A stretch of DNA of 64,000 nucleotides, taken from assembly GCA_014706385.1 (NCBI GenBank), contig JACGZH010000008.1, positions 930,001 through 994,000 on the forward strand, given 5' to 3'. The position numbers and the translations under genes are program-made. The notes under the pieces were generated by a model. It did no database searches, had not been told where the DNA came from, and saw only the letters and a program-made list of their open reading frames with translations. The first letter of the stretch is position 1, and each line of letters begins with the position of its first letter. The stretch is from Phaffia rhodozyma (lineage: Eukaryota; Basidiomycota; Tremellomycetes; Cystofilobasidiales; Mrakiaceae). Positions 41,023-54,296 of this stretch are shown here, in pieces.

Positions 41023-41492
41023 CAGGATGAGTGTGAGTATACGTAGGGGTAGAAGTGGAAAAGAAAGTGAGAGTTAAAATCAAGATATTGGACCAAACGT
41101 AAGGCCAAGTGTAGGTAAACGCGATAGATATTTTTGGGTGATAGAACACGCATCATTTCCGGCTCAACCACCGGCGTTTCCCTTCTCTAGTCAGGGTTAC
41201 AATGGTTAGGGTTAATATAAAACATAAACTAAATATGTGACATTGCTGGTTACAATATATGCCACGTTGTCAGGCAAAAAACAAGGCTCTAGTTACACTC
41301 TCGCTTACGTCAATCGGCTGTCGATCGAAAGGCTGACTAACGATCGGAGGGATCAGTAGAAGGCCCATCGATAGACCAGGCCTCTGGAGGTAAAAGACCG
41401 ATGGTAGGCCGATCGAGAGGTTCCATGGAAATGAGATTCGCGTGTATACGGAACCAGAGCATACATGTTCTCTTAATCATCTTTGTCAGTTA

Positions 41493-41530
<38 letters not shown>

Positions 41531-42335
41531 CTATCTCATCAAGTGGATACCCTATGAAGGTCTCTTTGTTGGACTGTATGGACAAGTTGTCATCGTCCCA
41601 AGGCAGAGATTGAACAGAGACAACAGAGGATCGAAGAGGGTTATCGATGAGGCTTCGGATACACGCAGACGCGGACACACACAGCCGCACATGCTTCTCT
41701 ATCTATCCAATACCATACTCCATCATTCAAGCCACACATGCTATCACACACACTTTAGACACGCGATGCAAAACCATCGAGAGAGGGAGATTGAACCTCA
41801 GGGTAATCAGGGACAAGCATATTGATAGAAATACGACTCTGTTTACGTCGGCACAGAATAGGGCGTTGTGGTTACATTCATCGCGTTACACTTCCACCGA
41901 GGAAGCGAACAGCCGTGTGTGCGTGTTTGCGTCCGTACGTGTGAAACCTCTCAGCTTTCTTTCTCTTCGTTCTCTTCGACCTCTTTCTATCCTCTCTCAC
42001 CTCATACTCTCTTCCTTTCGTTCATCCTTGTTCATTCGTTGGAGAGCATCCTTTCTGTCTCCCTTAGTCTTTCCTCTCTTGTAGCCATCACCGAAGTTCA
42101 GGCCTTCCGTTCTTTCACACACTCACACCCACATATACTCTGGCTCTCGGAAGGTTTTCTCTTTGAACGAGATCCATATTCAGACCCAACGCACTACCCC
42201 ACCCCCGTTTTTGTCAGTCAACCTTTTTCATTCATCACTCATTCGCCCCAGAGGGTTATCCATAACTGAACATCTAAAATCAACAATGAACCTTTCCTCT
42301 CTCTTTGTTCCCTCCACAGATCAAGCTTTTATCAG
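41023..42335. promoter_or_regulatory. Long divergent intergenic region DOA1 / HOG1
   Basis: About 1.3 kb, the longest spacer so far from the left edge and the place where sequence character changes. It contains telomere-like GGTTAGGGTTA at 41204-41214 and CAGGGTTAC just upstream, a (GT)17 tract, and a pyrimidine-rich stretch at 41940-42290 that is probably the HOG1 5' leader. The open frames across it have low-complexity composition and no recognisable domain, so I do not call genes. Confidence 0.5.
41496..41529. repeat. (GT)17 microsatellite
   Basis: An uninterrupted GT dinucleotide run in the DOA1-HOG1 intergenic region, first of many simple repeats in the right-hand part of the window. 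Confidence 0.97.
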
Positions 42336-44726
<2,391 letters not shown>

Positions 44727-45305
44727 AAAGATCCATTTTATCAATTTAGCATCCCAGATTACTGTATCTCTCTTGTTTCCCCTATCTGTGTGTGTTGTGT
44801 GTACGTGAGAGATTCATTGGCTATATTATCTGTTCTACCTACTTCTCACCCTTCCCCACGTCCCTCGGTTTCATTCCGTTCTATCTCATTTGGATTTGGA
44901 TGTTTCCCCTTCCCTCCCTCCCGTTTTTTCTCCCCTGTCTGTTTACTTTATATTCTCTCCCTATTTTTATTCCAATTCTATTCCCTTGTCTTGTGTCTGT
45001 CTGTCTGCCTGGTTATGGCTCTCGATCCGGTCGACTTTTTTTTTCTTTCTTTTTTCTTTCCTCTGCTCAATCATCTTCTCTGCCCTCTTCACTATTCTTA
45101 TCGACAATCGATAAGAGGAGGAGAGCTCGACAGGACAGATCTTTTCCTTTCTTCCCCTTTCTTGGATCATCCTCATGCTTATCTTCTTTGTGAGAGAGAT
45201 CTTCCAGGAAGAAGGGAAGAAGGCAGTACTCCAGAACGTGGGATAGAGACTTGGCCAGTGATGAATAGACGATAGATAAATCATCTTGAGCCGAGAACCA
45301 AGAAT

Positions 45306-45340
<35 letters not shown>

Positions 45341-45850
45341 CACAGAGGGGCCAGAGAAAATAAGGAAGAGGAGAACGAAGGAGGCAACGTTCGTACTGTG
45401 CCTGATGTTTGACCCAGGATCCTGGATCTCCTTCCCGGCGCCGCGGGGAAGGGAGGAAACTGATGCTCGGGAGGGTTTTAGACTGTCATAATCTCGAGCG
45501 GACAGCTAGGGGACAGTTCGGTCTGTATCTTTTCACTATCTGTGCGCAAGCCTGTTGTTTCGTCGATGATGATGACGATGATGTCAAATCTAAAGATAAG
45601 AATAAGAATCCCCTTCTTCTTTATCGGTCGGCCGTTTGTTACGGACATCATCACTTTACACATCTGGGTATACATCTCATCGTACATTACAATACATACT
45701 ATCTGACTCCCGTCCGACCTGATCCGGCCTGGTCTAGGCAGAGAATTTTTTTAGTCTTTTAAAAATAATTATTATTGAAAAAAACTACTTTACCGCAGCT
45801 ACCTCTCTTTCTAGGGGAGCGCGAAAGAGGGTGCCCACCAAGGTAGGGCT
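44727..45850. other. Intergenic, convergent 3' ends of HOG1 and CDC9
   Basis: About 1.1 kb. The first part (44760-45100) is T/C-rich and probably HOG1 3' UTR. It holds a (CA)11 tract at 45306-45327 running into (TA)7 to 45340, and a GATGATGAC stretch near 45570. The overlapping open frames in this stretch are low-complexity and not accepted as genes. A direct AT-rich stretch at 45755-45790 is a candidate polyadenylation zone. Confidence 0.5.
45306..45340. repeat. (CA)n(TA)n compound microsatellite
   Basis: A CA dinucleotide run passing directly into a TA run in the HOG1-CDC9 intergenic region. Confidence 0.95.
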
Positions 45851-48800
45851 TCATAGTTGGTCTCTGTACATATCCGCAAACCTGTTCGTCGGGAACGTCG
45901 TGTCAATCGACGGGGTGGCAAAGTCAACGGCAAGGGAAGGAAAAAGAAAACAAAAGAAAGGAACAAACTGTTGGCTCGACGTAGCGTTCTCTATGGTTTT
46001 GTCCTCTCTGATCTTGATAAATCTGTTTTGTGTGTGTATGAGCGAGCGCGCGCGAGAGAGAAAGAGAAGGAGAAAGAGGGAACGATACATTCAGCGTGTG
46101 AATTACGAAAGACAGAAAAACCGCATGCCCGATTTAAAGTTGTCATCGTTAGTCCCGCCGACCGACCAAGAGAAGGAAAGGAAAGGAAAGGAAAGAGAAG
46201 ACGAACCGAGGAAACCGGATGGAAAGACCCCGTTCACCCCCGAGAAATGTCTGAGCGGCCGGGTAATTCGGAGAGAGCGTTATACTGTTTCAGAATGTCC
46301 CATCGAGTGAAAAAGAAAACGAACACAGGCCGTGTGTATCAGGCGTTTCGTTCGTTTTTGATATACAGTTTAGAAGAGACGAGGAAAAGGACGAGAAAAG
46401 GAAGAAAGGAAGAAAAAAAAAATAGAAAGAAGAACGGACTCTGCGCCTTTGATCTCCCAAACCCTGATCGTTCGATAAGTTCCGGGTGAAAGCAGAAGGT
46501 AGAGTCAACTGGTGTCTCTTTCGGAACACAGGTACATCGTCCAGAGTTTCTTCGAACCGAGAAAGACTGATGGATCGATCAGACAGACAGGAGGAACTTA
46601 CTCTTTGGGCGCGAACCAATAATCCGGTATCAAACCTGGTTTACCCCGAAAGAGCCATCGAAGAGGGAATCAACATCTACAATCACATCCGGAACACAAA
46701 GGAAAAGGGCAAAGGACGCGAGAGAGCACAAAGAGGCTCACCGTTCGTGTCGACGTTCCCGGGGACGTCTCTTCCTGATTTATCAGCTTTCCAACAATCG
46801 GCCGAACCTTCCTCCGGATACCTGGCTTTCATAGCTTTATAGAATGTATCGGAAAATCCGCTGATGACGATGTCGTTCGTTCGGATTCCCAAACAGGTTG
46901 ATTCAAGGGATATCAGAGAGAGCGCGCGTGCGAAATTGAGGCTCATACGAGTTGAGAGAGAGAAAACACACACCTCATACATTTACAAACGGCCTCTAAC
47001 ATTCCTGAGTCTGGGTTATACTAAGACATCCAATGACGGGTGACCAAATTTGTGACGGAGAGAAAAGACAAGGGAAGGCACAACCTCGAGAACAGATAAG
47101 ATTGACGGATCGAGCCGAGAAGGAGAAGAAAAGAAACATATGCATAGAGAGAGAGAGAAAGGTGAAAGACGAACACATGCCAAGAGGACTGGACTCCACC
47201 ACTTTACTTTCCTACCGATCCCATGCCAAGCGCCTATAGGTACTAGGTCTAGTGAGTCACCGATTCCACCGTCTATGTAGTCTTTCTTTACTTTCAACCA
47301 GCCCAGCGATCTGACGTCTGGCTCCACGATCCTCACATATCAAGTGTGTGTAGAGGGGGGGGGAAGAAAGGAGGAAAGTTCAGTCATGGAGGAGCTTATC
47401 GGAGAACGAGTAGGGAGGAAACTGACCTGGCTGATAAGTCGCTGGGAGGTCTTTCTTCTTTCCACCTTTCTTGACGATCGCCAACAAGCTAGGAACGACT
47501 TCCTGTGATTCCGCCTTTTCGACTTCCTTTTTGAGTTCTTCTTCCTGCTCCTGCTCCTGCTCCTCTTCTTCAGATTCCACGTCTTCCTCCTCTTGTTCCG
47601 GCTCGACATCGCCCCTGGCGGCTTTGCCCGCCGACCTGGGGTCCTCTTCGTCGAACCCGTCGTCGCCCTGTACGCCCACGCCATCCAACAACTTGATCAT
47701 GATGCCCTCCGCCTTTTTCGCGACGGCCTCGGCGAAGAACGCCTGGATGTCGGCCGGGTCTGTCGAGTCGATGGATTCGACATGGCCGAACGAGGCCGTC
47801 AACGTCGATGACGACAGGGAGGGGGTGTATGTGGGGAGAAGCGTTCGAAGGAGGTGTCGTCTTATTCGAAGCGGTTGGTTCAGTAGGATCTGTATGTGTG
47901 TGAGAGAAAGAGATAGAGAGAGAAAGAGATTATACGAAACGCGCGACAGAACAGATCAGATCAAGTAGGGAAAGAGAAAGAGAAAGAGAGAAAGAAGCAC
48001 AACTACAACGCACTTCTTTGTTGAGATACATCAGATCGAAAGCAAACACACCGACGAGGACTTTGATGTCCTTCATCTTGACGTCCTTTTTTGGTCTGTT
48101 TGTCAGTTCTTGGAACGTCCTGAACGCGCCTTTTGTTGGTGTGACGGAAAAATTGGTGTTTCGTTGGATGATCAACTTGTGTTCTGACTTGGGTATAAAC
48201 CACAGAAAGAAACTGCGACGGAAAGAGCAGCAGGAAGAAGAAGGGGCTTAAGAAGAAAACGTGGGACAAACCGGTCTCTTTATCGACAGCAACGATCTCT
48301 GCATCCAACACGATCGACCTTACGCTCTCCGGATAGAAGCTCTCTTGATCGATTCTGTCTGACTGTTGTTGACCTGGAGGTTCGGGTAATTCCGATCGAG
48401 GTCCGACCGGTCTGGTGAGAAGGATCTGGACGAGGGTGATGATATCTGGGTATTTCTCTGTCATGTCTTCCAGATGTCTGGAGAACAGTCTGACGAACAG
48501 CCTGTCGGGTGTGTGAAGGTGGGGATGGGGATGGCGGTGTGTTTGAGGAGGAGAGGTCTGATCGTCGGGAGGTTGTAGGTCGCCCCACCAGCCGCCTGGG
48601 CCGACCTCGGCTCTGACCGCGGTCTGTTCGTCCGGCCTACAGACCCTGGCGTGGATCTGTACTCTCTGGCCGTCGAGTTTTGCCTCGCTAGTGAAATCTA
48701 GACCGGTGAGCCTGGTACAAGCCTCGCCTAGGGATCTCGTGATGGAACCCAGCATGGGCGAGAGCGGGATGCCTACTGTGAGCGGAACCGAGGTCGATAG

Positions 48801-49620
48801 ATTCTCGAGTCCGGTAGGGGATGATAAGAGGGAGGGAATGATGTGTGAGTAGTTGGGATGTCGGACGTATACTCTGCGGACGAGTCTGAGTGAGTGAGTG
48901 TGTGTGTGTGTGTGAAGGAGAGGGCGCAAGAAAAGGCTATGAGAAAGAAGAGCAGAGCGCAGAAGAAGAAAAAGGAAAAAAAAAAAGAAAAAAAAAGAAA
49001 AGACGAGTGAAAGAGCAAAGAGACCAAATACATACCTTTCTGCCTGCTCGCATTTCTTTCTCCAAACTTCTCTGACGGTCTCTCCATCAGAGGGAATCGA
49101 TGATGGCAGCTGCTCTGTTTCGTTCAACCGGGCCCGTTTTCTTGAACCTCCTTTCGATTTGCTCGCGGCGGCCGAGGGAACGGGTGCGAGGTTCAACAGT
49201 CGATGGGGAGGAAGGAAGTAGTCTGTCTCTTCAAGGTCTTTCCAGTCGAGATCGGGGAAAGAAGGTCTGGTGAGGGTGAATGCTCTCGCTAGGGATGTCG
49301 TCAGTGTCACCCTGACTGCTCCGATCTGGGAGGGAAGAGGGGAGGAGAGGAGAGGAGTAGTAAGGAAAGAAGACTTGGTGAGAATGCAGGAAGGAGAGAC
49401 CAGGGAAGGCGAGAAAAAAGAATGAATGAAAGAAGGACCGACTGACTCTGAGGTTCTGAACAAGCGTTCTGACGAGAAACCTGGCTTCCTCTCCCTTGGC
49501 GGCTACGAGTAATCTCTGGACGATCTGTATGGAAGATGATGATGGATGAGAGAAAGAGATCCCGGATCAAAGGTCAGTTGTGAGAACGAGTTACATACGA
49601 TATACGATAAGGAATGTGAA

Positions 49621-49661
<41 letters not shown>

Positions 49662-50467
49662 AAGCGCGCGCGCGCGCGCGAGAGGGAGAGAACGCTCGAC
49701 GGACAACGAAGGAAATCACTTACGTCCGCCTTTGTTTTGACGACACCGGTGCCTTTGAGGGAGGAAAGGGTGAGGATATCGGCGTATACCTTGTGTACGA
49801 CGAGCGGCTTTGGCTCGACCAACGTGCGGACGTTGACTTTTGCTTCGAACGCGACGTCACCTGCGTCACCGAGCTTGTCGCTCATCCTTCTCAACGTGGG
49901 CTGGCTCAGGCCGGTGGCTGATTTGAGAGCGGCGGTGAGGATCTGGGTGCCGATGCCTAGCTCGTTTGGCTCGTAGGACGGTCCGATGTGGTTCGACATG
50001 AGGTACACCGTGTGGAGGAGTGAGCGGGGGTCATGGAGTGTGATCACCCGGAGCAGGTTTGTCAACATCCGGACGATCGCCAGTCGTTTGGTGGTGGAAG
50101 CGATGGGAACAAAGGCGGTCTGGACGATGAAACAGTAGGTGAGCCTTCCGTCCGGCCAGGATGATGTGTCGACCGCTGTGGCTGGGTCGAAGAGGAGTGG
50201 ATCGACGTCAAGGTCCGGGTATGCGTTTGAGCCCGGGATGGTCTTGATGGGGGAGGAGGTTGGGCCGGGGGAGGTAGGTTCATCGAGCTTTCGTTTTGAC
50301 GGGAGGCTTGAAGTGAGAGGGTGAGCCTTGTTGTCTTTGTCGTTCTCTTCATCGGAAGAGACGAGGTCGATGACGGACGGAACGGACTGGGTAGGGTTGG
50401 AGGGTTGACCGAAGAACGAAGCGACGGTAGGTTGATTGCTTGGTTTCTTTGCCTTTTGTTTCGGCAT
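45851..50467 (-). CDS. CDC9: DNA ligase I (ATP-dependent)
   Basis: It seals Okazaki fragments and repair nicks. The start MPKQKAKKPSNQPTVASFFG (50467) contains a PCNA-binding PIP box (QPTVASFF). The DNA-binding domain reads LVVHKVYADILTLSSLKGTG, IVQRLLVAAKGEEARFLVRT and RHPNYSHIIPSLL. Nucleotidyl-transferase motif I is EAKLDGQRVQIH (about 48680) with the active Lys in KLDG. Then come DIKVLVGVFAFDLMYLN, AEGIMIKLLDG and motif V WLKVKKDYIDG (about 47280). The OB-fold end reads LEAVCKCM, SGFSDTFYKAM, LIPDYWFAPKE, VWEIKGAE, ITLSPNYPAAQ, GLSIRFPRF, FIKIREDKTIENATSSQQ and FADMYRDQL. About 90 acidic residues are inserted between the KLLDG and WLKVKKDY motifs. Introns are rich in microsatellites. Confidence 0.95.
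46043..46070. repeat. (CG)n(GA)n repeat in last-but-one CDC9 intron
   Basis: A GCGCGCGCGAGAGAG stretch forming the pyrimidine tract of the intron when read on the CDC9 strand. Confidence 0.85.
48899..48914. repeat. (TG)8 microsatellite in a CDC9 intron
   Basis: A short TG run preceded by a degenerate GAGT repeat, within the CDC9 intron between the AER and VRRVYV exons. Confidence 0.9.
49621..49682. repeat. Compound (TG)n(GA)n(CG)n microsatellite in CDC9 intron 1
   Basis: Twelve TG units, then about eight GA units, then about eight CG units in one 62-base tract inside the first CDC9 intron. The TG and CG parts are alternating purine-pyrimidine, a sequence type able to adopt Z-DNA. Confidence 0.95.
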
Positions 50468-50510
50468 GGTGTTAGGTGTGTGTTTGGGTGAGCCAGGGTT
50501 AGTGGGATGG

Positions 50511-50519
50511 TGTGTGTGT

Positions 50520-50566
<47 letters not shown>
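50511..50566. repeat. GT microsatellite upstream of CDC9
   Basis: A 56-base GT tract broken by a single A, about 45 bases upstream of the CDC9 start codon. Confidence 0.95.
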
Positions 50567-50568
<2 letters not shown>

Positions 50569-50876
50569 AGACGGATGGACGGATGGACGGATGGATGGAT
50601 GAAATGAATGAACGAAATGAATGAACGACGAGTGACGTCATCGCGCGTCGATCTGACACGGTTGGTTCGGATGCGTGTCCCAGAGCCACGTGGAGTCAGA
50701 GAGAGAGAGAGAGAGAGGGAAGAGCATGCACTGGAGTGGGTGAGCGCGTGTGCATGTATGTGAGTGTGTACACGTGAGTGTGCAAGTGGTTAGAATGAGT
50801 GAGAGATGCATGTATACACAGAGCAGCAGGCGTTGTATACAGGGATGGACATACATGAGAGGGAGTGAGAGAGTGT

Positions 50877-50926
50877 GTGTATAGAGAGTGTATAGAGAGA
50901 GTGTATAGAGAGAGTGTATAGAGAGA
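50877..50926. repeat. 13-bp tandem repeat (GTGTATAGAGAGA), about four copies
   Basis: An 11-base first copy followed by three perfect 13-base units. Confidence 0.93.
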
Positions 50927-51183
50927 GCCAACACACACACATATATATATACACACACTCACACACACATATACACTCACTCACTCACGACGAGCGAGAG
51001 ATCCGTTTGGGCGAGGTGTGTTCTAGCGGGGTGTCCGTTGGCCAGTGCTTGGGGTGTCTGTAGTCTTTTTTGTAGTCTTCTTTGTAGTGCCCGTGGTGTG
51101 TGTAGTGTGGTCGCTTCTCTCTCTGCGCTCTCTCTGCGCTCTCTCTGCTCGCTGGTGTGATCTGTATTCTGTCCTAGTGTGCT

Positions 51184-51231
51184 GTCTAGTGTCTTGTCTA
51201 GTGTCTTGTCTAGTGTCTTGCCTAGTGTCTT
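51184..51231. repeat. 12-bp tandem repeat (GTCTAGTGTCTT), four copies
   Basis: Three perfect units and one with a single T-to-C change. Confidence 0.95.
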
Positions 51232-51239
51232 CTTCAGTG

Positions 51240-51304
51240 CCCCCTCTCCCCCCTCCCCCCCCCCTCCCTTGCCGCTGCCGCCGCCGCCGCCCCCCCCCCC
51301 CCCG
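51240..51304. repeat. C-tract with CCG repeats
   Basis: Runs of up to 15 C, interrupted by single T and by (CCG)n. The minus strand carries at least four G-runs and could form G-quadruplexes. Confidence 0.85.
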
Positions 51305-51443
51305 GCTCTATTCACCGGGGAAACAGCAAACAAACGGAATTCTCGTCCATCCGATTTCTTTTTTCTTTTTCTTTCTTTCTTTCTCTTCTCTTCCTTTCCT
51401 TCATCGTCTCTCTTTGCTCTCTCCCTCGTCGTCCTTGTCGCCC

Positions 51444-51555
51444 CAGTGCCCAGTGCCCAGTGCCCAGTGCTCAGTGCCCAGTGCCCAGTGCCCAGTGCCC
51501 AGTGCTCAGTGCCCAGTGCCCAGTGCCCAGTGCTCAGTGCCCAGTGCTCAGTGCC
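51444..51555. repeat. 7-bp minisatellite (CAGTGCC/CAGTGCT), 16 copies
   Basis: Sixteen contiguous 7-base units; units 4, 9, 13 and 15 carry T as the last base and the others carry C. No insertions or deletions break the period. Confidence 0.96.
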
Positions 51556-52199
51556 CGTCGAGGCCCTAGTCCGTACGTGCATCGGTCGTTTTCTCCCTGC
51601 CTTCCTTGCTTCCATCAACTCTCCTTGGCCGGTGTGTGTGCGTGTGTGTGTACGTGTACGTGATCATTGCGTGTGTGTGTGCAAGTGAGTGCTTGCCTTC
51701 TTATGTCCATGCTTTGCCTGCCTCGCTTCCCTTGCTGCTCGTTCTTCTACCCCTCCCCCCCCTTCCCCCCCACTCGCTGTACGTGCGTGGATGCGTTCGC
51801 CGCCTTGTCCTCGATCAACCGTTCCCTTCCCTTCCGTTCTCTCTCTCTTCCCCTTCCCCCTCCCTCCCCTCAGTCTTCCTCAACTGCCTTCGGTCTCAAT
51901 CCCGTTCTTCCCGCTCTTCCCTTCCCTTTCCTCCCTTCACTTCGTTCTTCTTCCTCTCCTTCCCCCCCCCCCCCTCCCCCCGTCCGTCTGGTAGATCTCA
52001 ACCAACTTGACGTTCATTCCCATCGTTCACACAGAGCTGACCTTTTCTTTTCTTTGCCCATCTCTTTCACCGCTCTCTCCTCCCCGCTCTCCGCCCTCGA
52101 CTCCCGGTCTCTTTTCGAAATCATCACCATCATCCTCACCCGCTCTGCTCTGCCCAACCCCACTTTTGTCTGACTCTTTCCCCCGCCCGCCAGCCAGCC

Positions 52200-54258
52200 A
52201 TGGGCCAACCGTCCCTCCTTGGTTCGCCTCTCGAGTTGGCCGCTCCGAAATCGGTGTCGTCCTCGTTATTGTCCCCGTCGCCATCACCATCATCATTATC
52301 CCCATCAGTATACCCGTCGTCGTTGATCCCATCAACCACCTCTCCCTCCTCGCTCTCTCCTATCCCCCGATCGACATCCTCCACAGGGTCTTCCCCCTCG
52401 AGCTCACACACCGTCATGCCCTCCGCCCGTTCTCCAGACGGGCTCGCCGCTTCCTCAGTCCCCTCCCCCACAGACTCCGCCCAGCCTACAGCAGCCTCAG
52501 CCCTGGCTTCCGCCTCCGCCCCAGCTCCAGGCGTCCCCCCTGGGAGGTTCCCGTCGTTCACCGTCAGCCGACATAGCCGTAACTCGCTCTCCGTATCCTC
52601 AATGGCATACCCGTTCCCACAGACATCGTCCAACCCGTCCTCCTCCCGATCGAGTCCGGTCTCTTCACCGTGTCAAACCCCAGACGTATCCGCACCATCC
52701 TCCTCGTCCTCTTCCCCCTTGCCTCGATCACCGCCGGCGACCTTCAACCATCACTCTCAACCCCACCTTCAGCTTCACCCCCAGCCTTTGCCTCTCCTCA
52801 GTCCACACTCCCCATCGACCTCTCCCCCTCGACCGAGCAGACCGAAACTGGCCATAGCAACCAGCACCAGCAGCAGCCTCACCATCACAACAACAACAAC
52901 AACAACAACAACAATAGCAGCACGCTCCTCCTCTTCAGATCCCCCTCCGAACATTCGTTCGTTCGCCGTCGCCAAGCCACCGAGCTCCCCATCGGGTGAT
53001 CCTTCTTTTTCTTCGTCTGGTTCATCCACCAGTCGGGACCCCCTCCGCTCACCCAGCCCATCGACCGATTCGACAGAGTCATCTCCCAAAGCACCTTCCC
53101 TCATTCTCGGATCCCAGGTGGTAGGTCTCAAGCTGGCCGTCCATCCTTCCCACGCCCTCCCCTCCATCCGACACGCCCCGTCCGATCGGACCAGATTCCT
53201 ACCCTCCACCGCCCACAAAAGAGATCACTCCGCTGGCCAGGCATCCCTCCTCTCCTCCACCTCGTCCTCGTCCTCCTCGTACTTTGAATCAATCAGTCCG
53301 ACTACCAGCCAACCAGACCACCACCACGCCATCATCGGTTAGCGCCCGTTTCTCTTGTTCCTTCTCTTTCCTTCTCAACCGTGTTCTGATCTGTCCTTGT
53401 TTTGTTTTGTTTTATTTTATTCTATTTTATTTTATTTTATTTTATTTCATTTCGTTGAACTTTCTATCTTTTCTCTTCAATTCTTCTCTCAAATCAATCT
53501 TTTCTCTCCCCGCCCTCTAGATACTCCGACCGACGACTCGAGTCCAGTCTCCCTCCGATCTCCCACCCAACAACACCGTCGGACGTCGTCCCTTCCCCTC
53601 CATCCCGATCAAAACCGATCACCAGACGACCTTTCCATGGGTTCCGCTCGGCCAGATGATCTCCCCGTCGACCGGAACCGACCGACACAGACCCTCGGAA
53701 CGGAGCCCAGATCTTTGACCGATCCTGCCTCTGCCTCTGCCTCCGCCTTTGCATCTGCCTCCTCCTCATCCTGTTCGTCCAGCTCGACACATACCTCCCA
53801 GACAGACGACACCAATAGCACAACCCTGTCCAGCGTACACGAATCCTCCCCAGCCTGGACCCCAGAGATCGGATCCCAGTCGACCAAAGAACCATCATCA
53901 TCGTCGACGACCACCATCTCCCCCACTTCTTCCACCGGCAGGCATACCATCAAAACAGGCAACCAACTAACCGAACAGGCCGACGAACAACCCGACCAGA
54001 CCCACAACCCCACCAACTCTCTCAACGTTGATCTTGGAAAGAATCCGGACCAAACCGACCGTCCGGCAAAGGCCGCGGAGGAGGAGGAGGAGAGCGAAGA
54101 AGACCGAAAGAAGAGAGAGGCGAGTGTGGCAGAAGAAAAGAGGAGAAAGTCGTTGCTCGTTCATAAACTATGGGACCTCGTAGAGGGCGAGGTCAGCTAT
54201 ACTGAGGACCTCATCACACTCGTTCATGTCAGTCCGAGTTTCCTTCCTTTTTTTTCTT

Positions 54259-54296
<38 letters not shown>

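Larger units (their letters stand above)
50468..52199. promoter_or_regulatory. Long divergent intergenic region CDC9 / Rho-GEF, full of minisatellites
   Basis: About 1.7 kb. The CDC9 promoter side has a GT tract, GGAC/GGAT repeats (50570-50600), and the palindrome TGACGTCA (50633-50640) next to TCGCGCGTCGAT (50641-50652), a CRE-type site beside an MCB-like core. Then follow a 13-bp, a 12-bp and a 7-bp tandem repeat and C-tracts. From 51040 to 52200 the + strand is nearly all pyrimidine, probably the 5' leader of the GEF gene. Long open frames on both strands here are products of the repeats. Confidence 0.6.

Noticed and set aside
41442..42269. Plus-strand open frames in the DOA1-HOG1 spacer
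   Set aside because: Ser/Leu/Phe-rich low complexity with a GT microsatellite inside; no recognisable domain.
44790..45387. Open frames on both strands downstream of HOG1
   Set aside because: Low-complexity T/C composition, no conserved motifs, and they overlap one another and dinucleotide tracts.
45831..46489. Plus-strand Lys/Arg/Glu-rich open frames
   Set aside because: They are the reverse complement of the last CDC9 exons and pyrimidine-rich introns, whose ligase motifs are clear on the other strand.
50977..51618. Minus-strand open frame with repeated Gly-His-Trp-Ala-Leu units
   Set aside because: The 7-bp minisatellite has no stop codons in several frames, so the open frame is a by-product. 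No start context, domain or intron pattern supports a gene.
51045..52173. Overlapping plus-strand open frames rich in Pro, Ser and Leu
   Set aside because: All three frames are open because the strand is almost pure pyrimidine. Likely GEF leader sequence.
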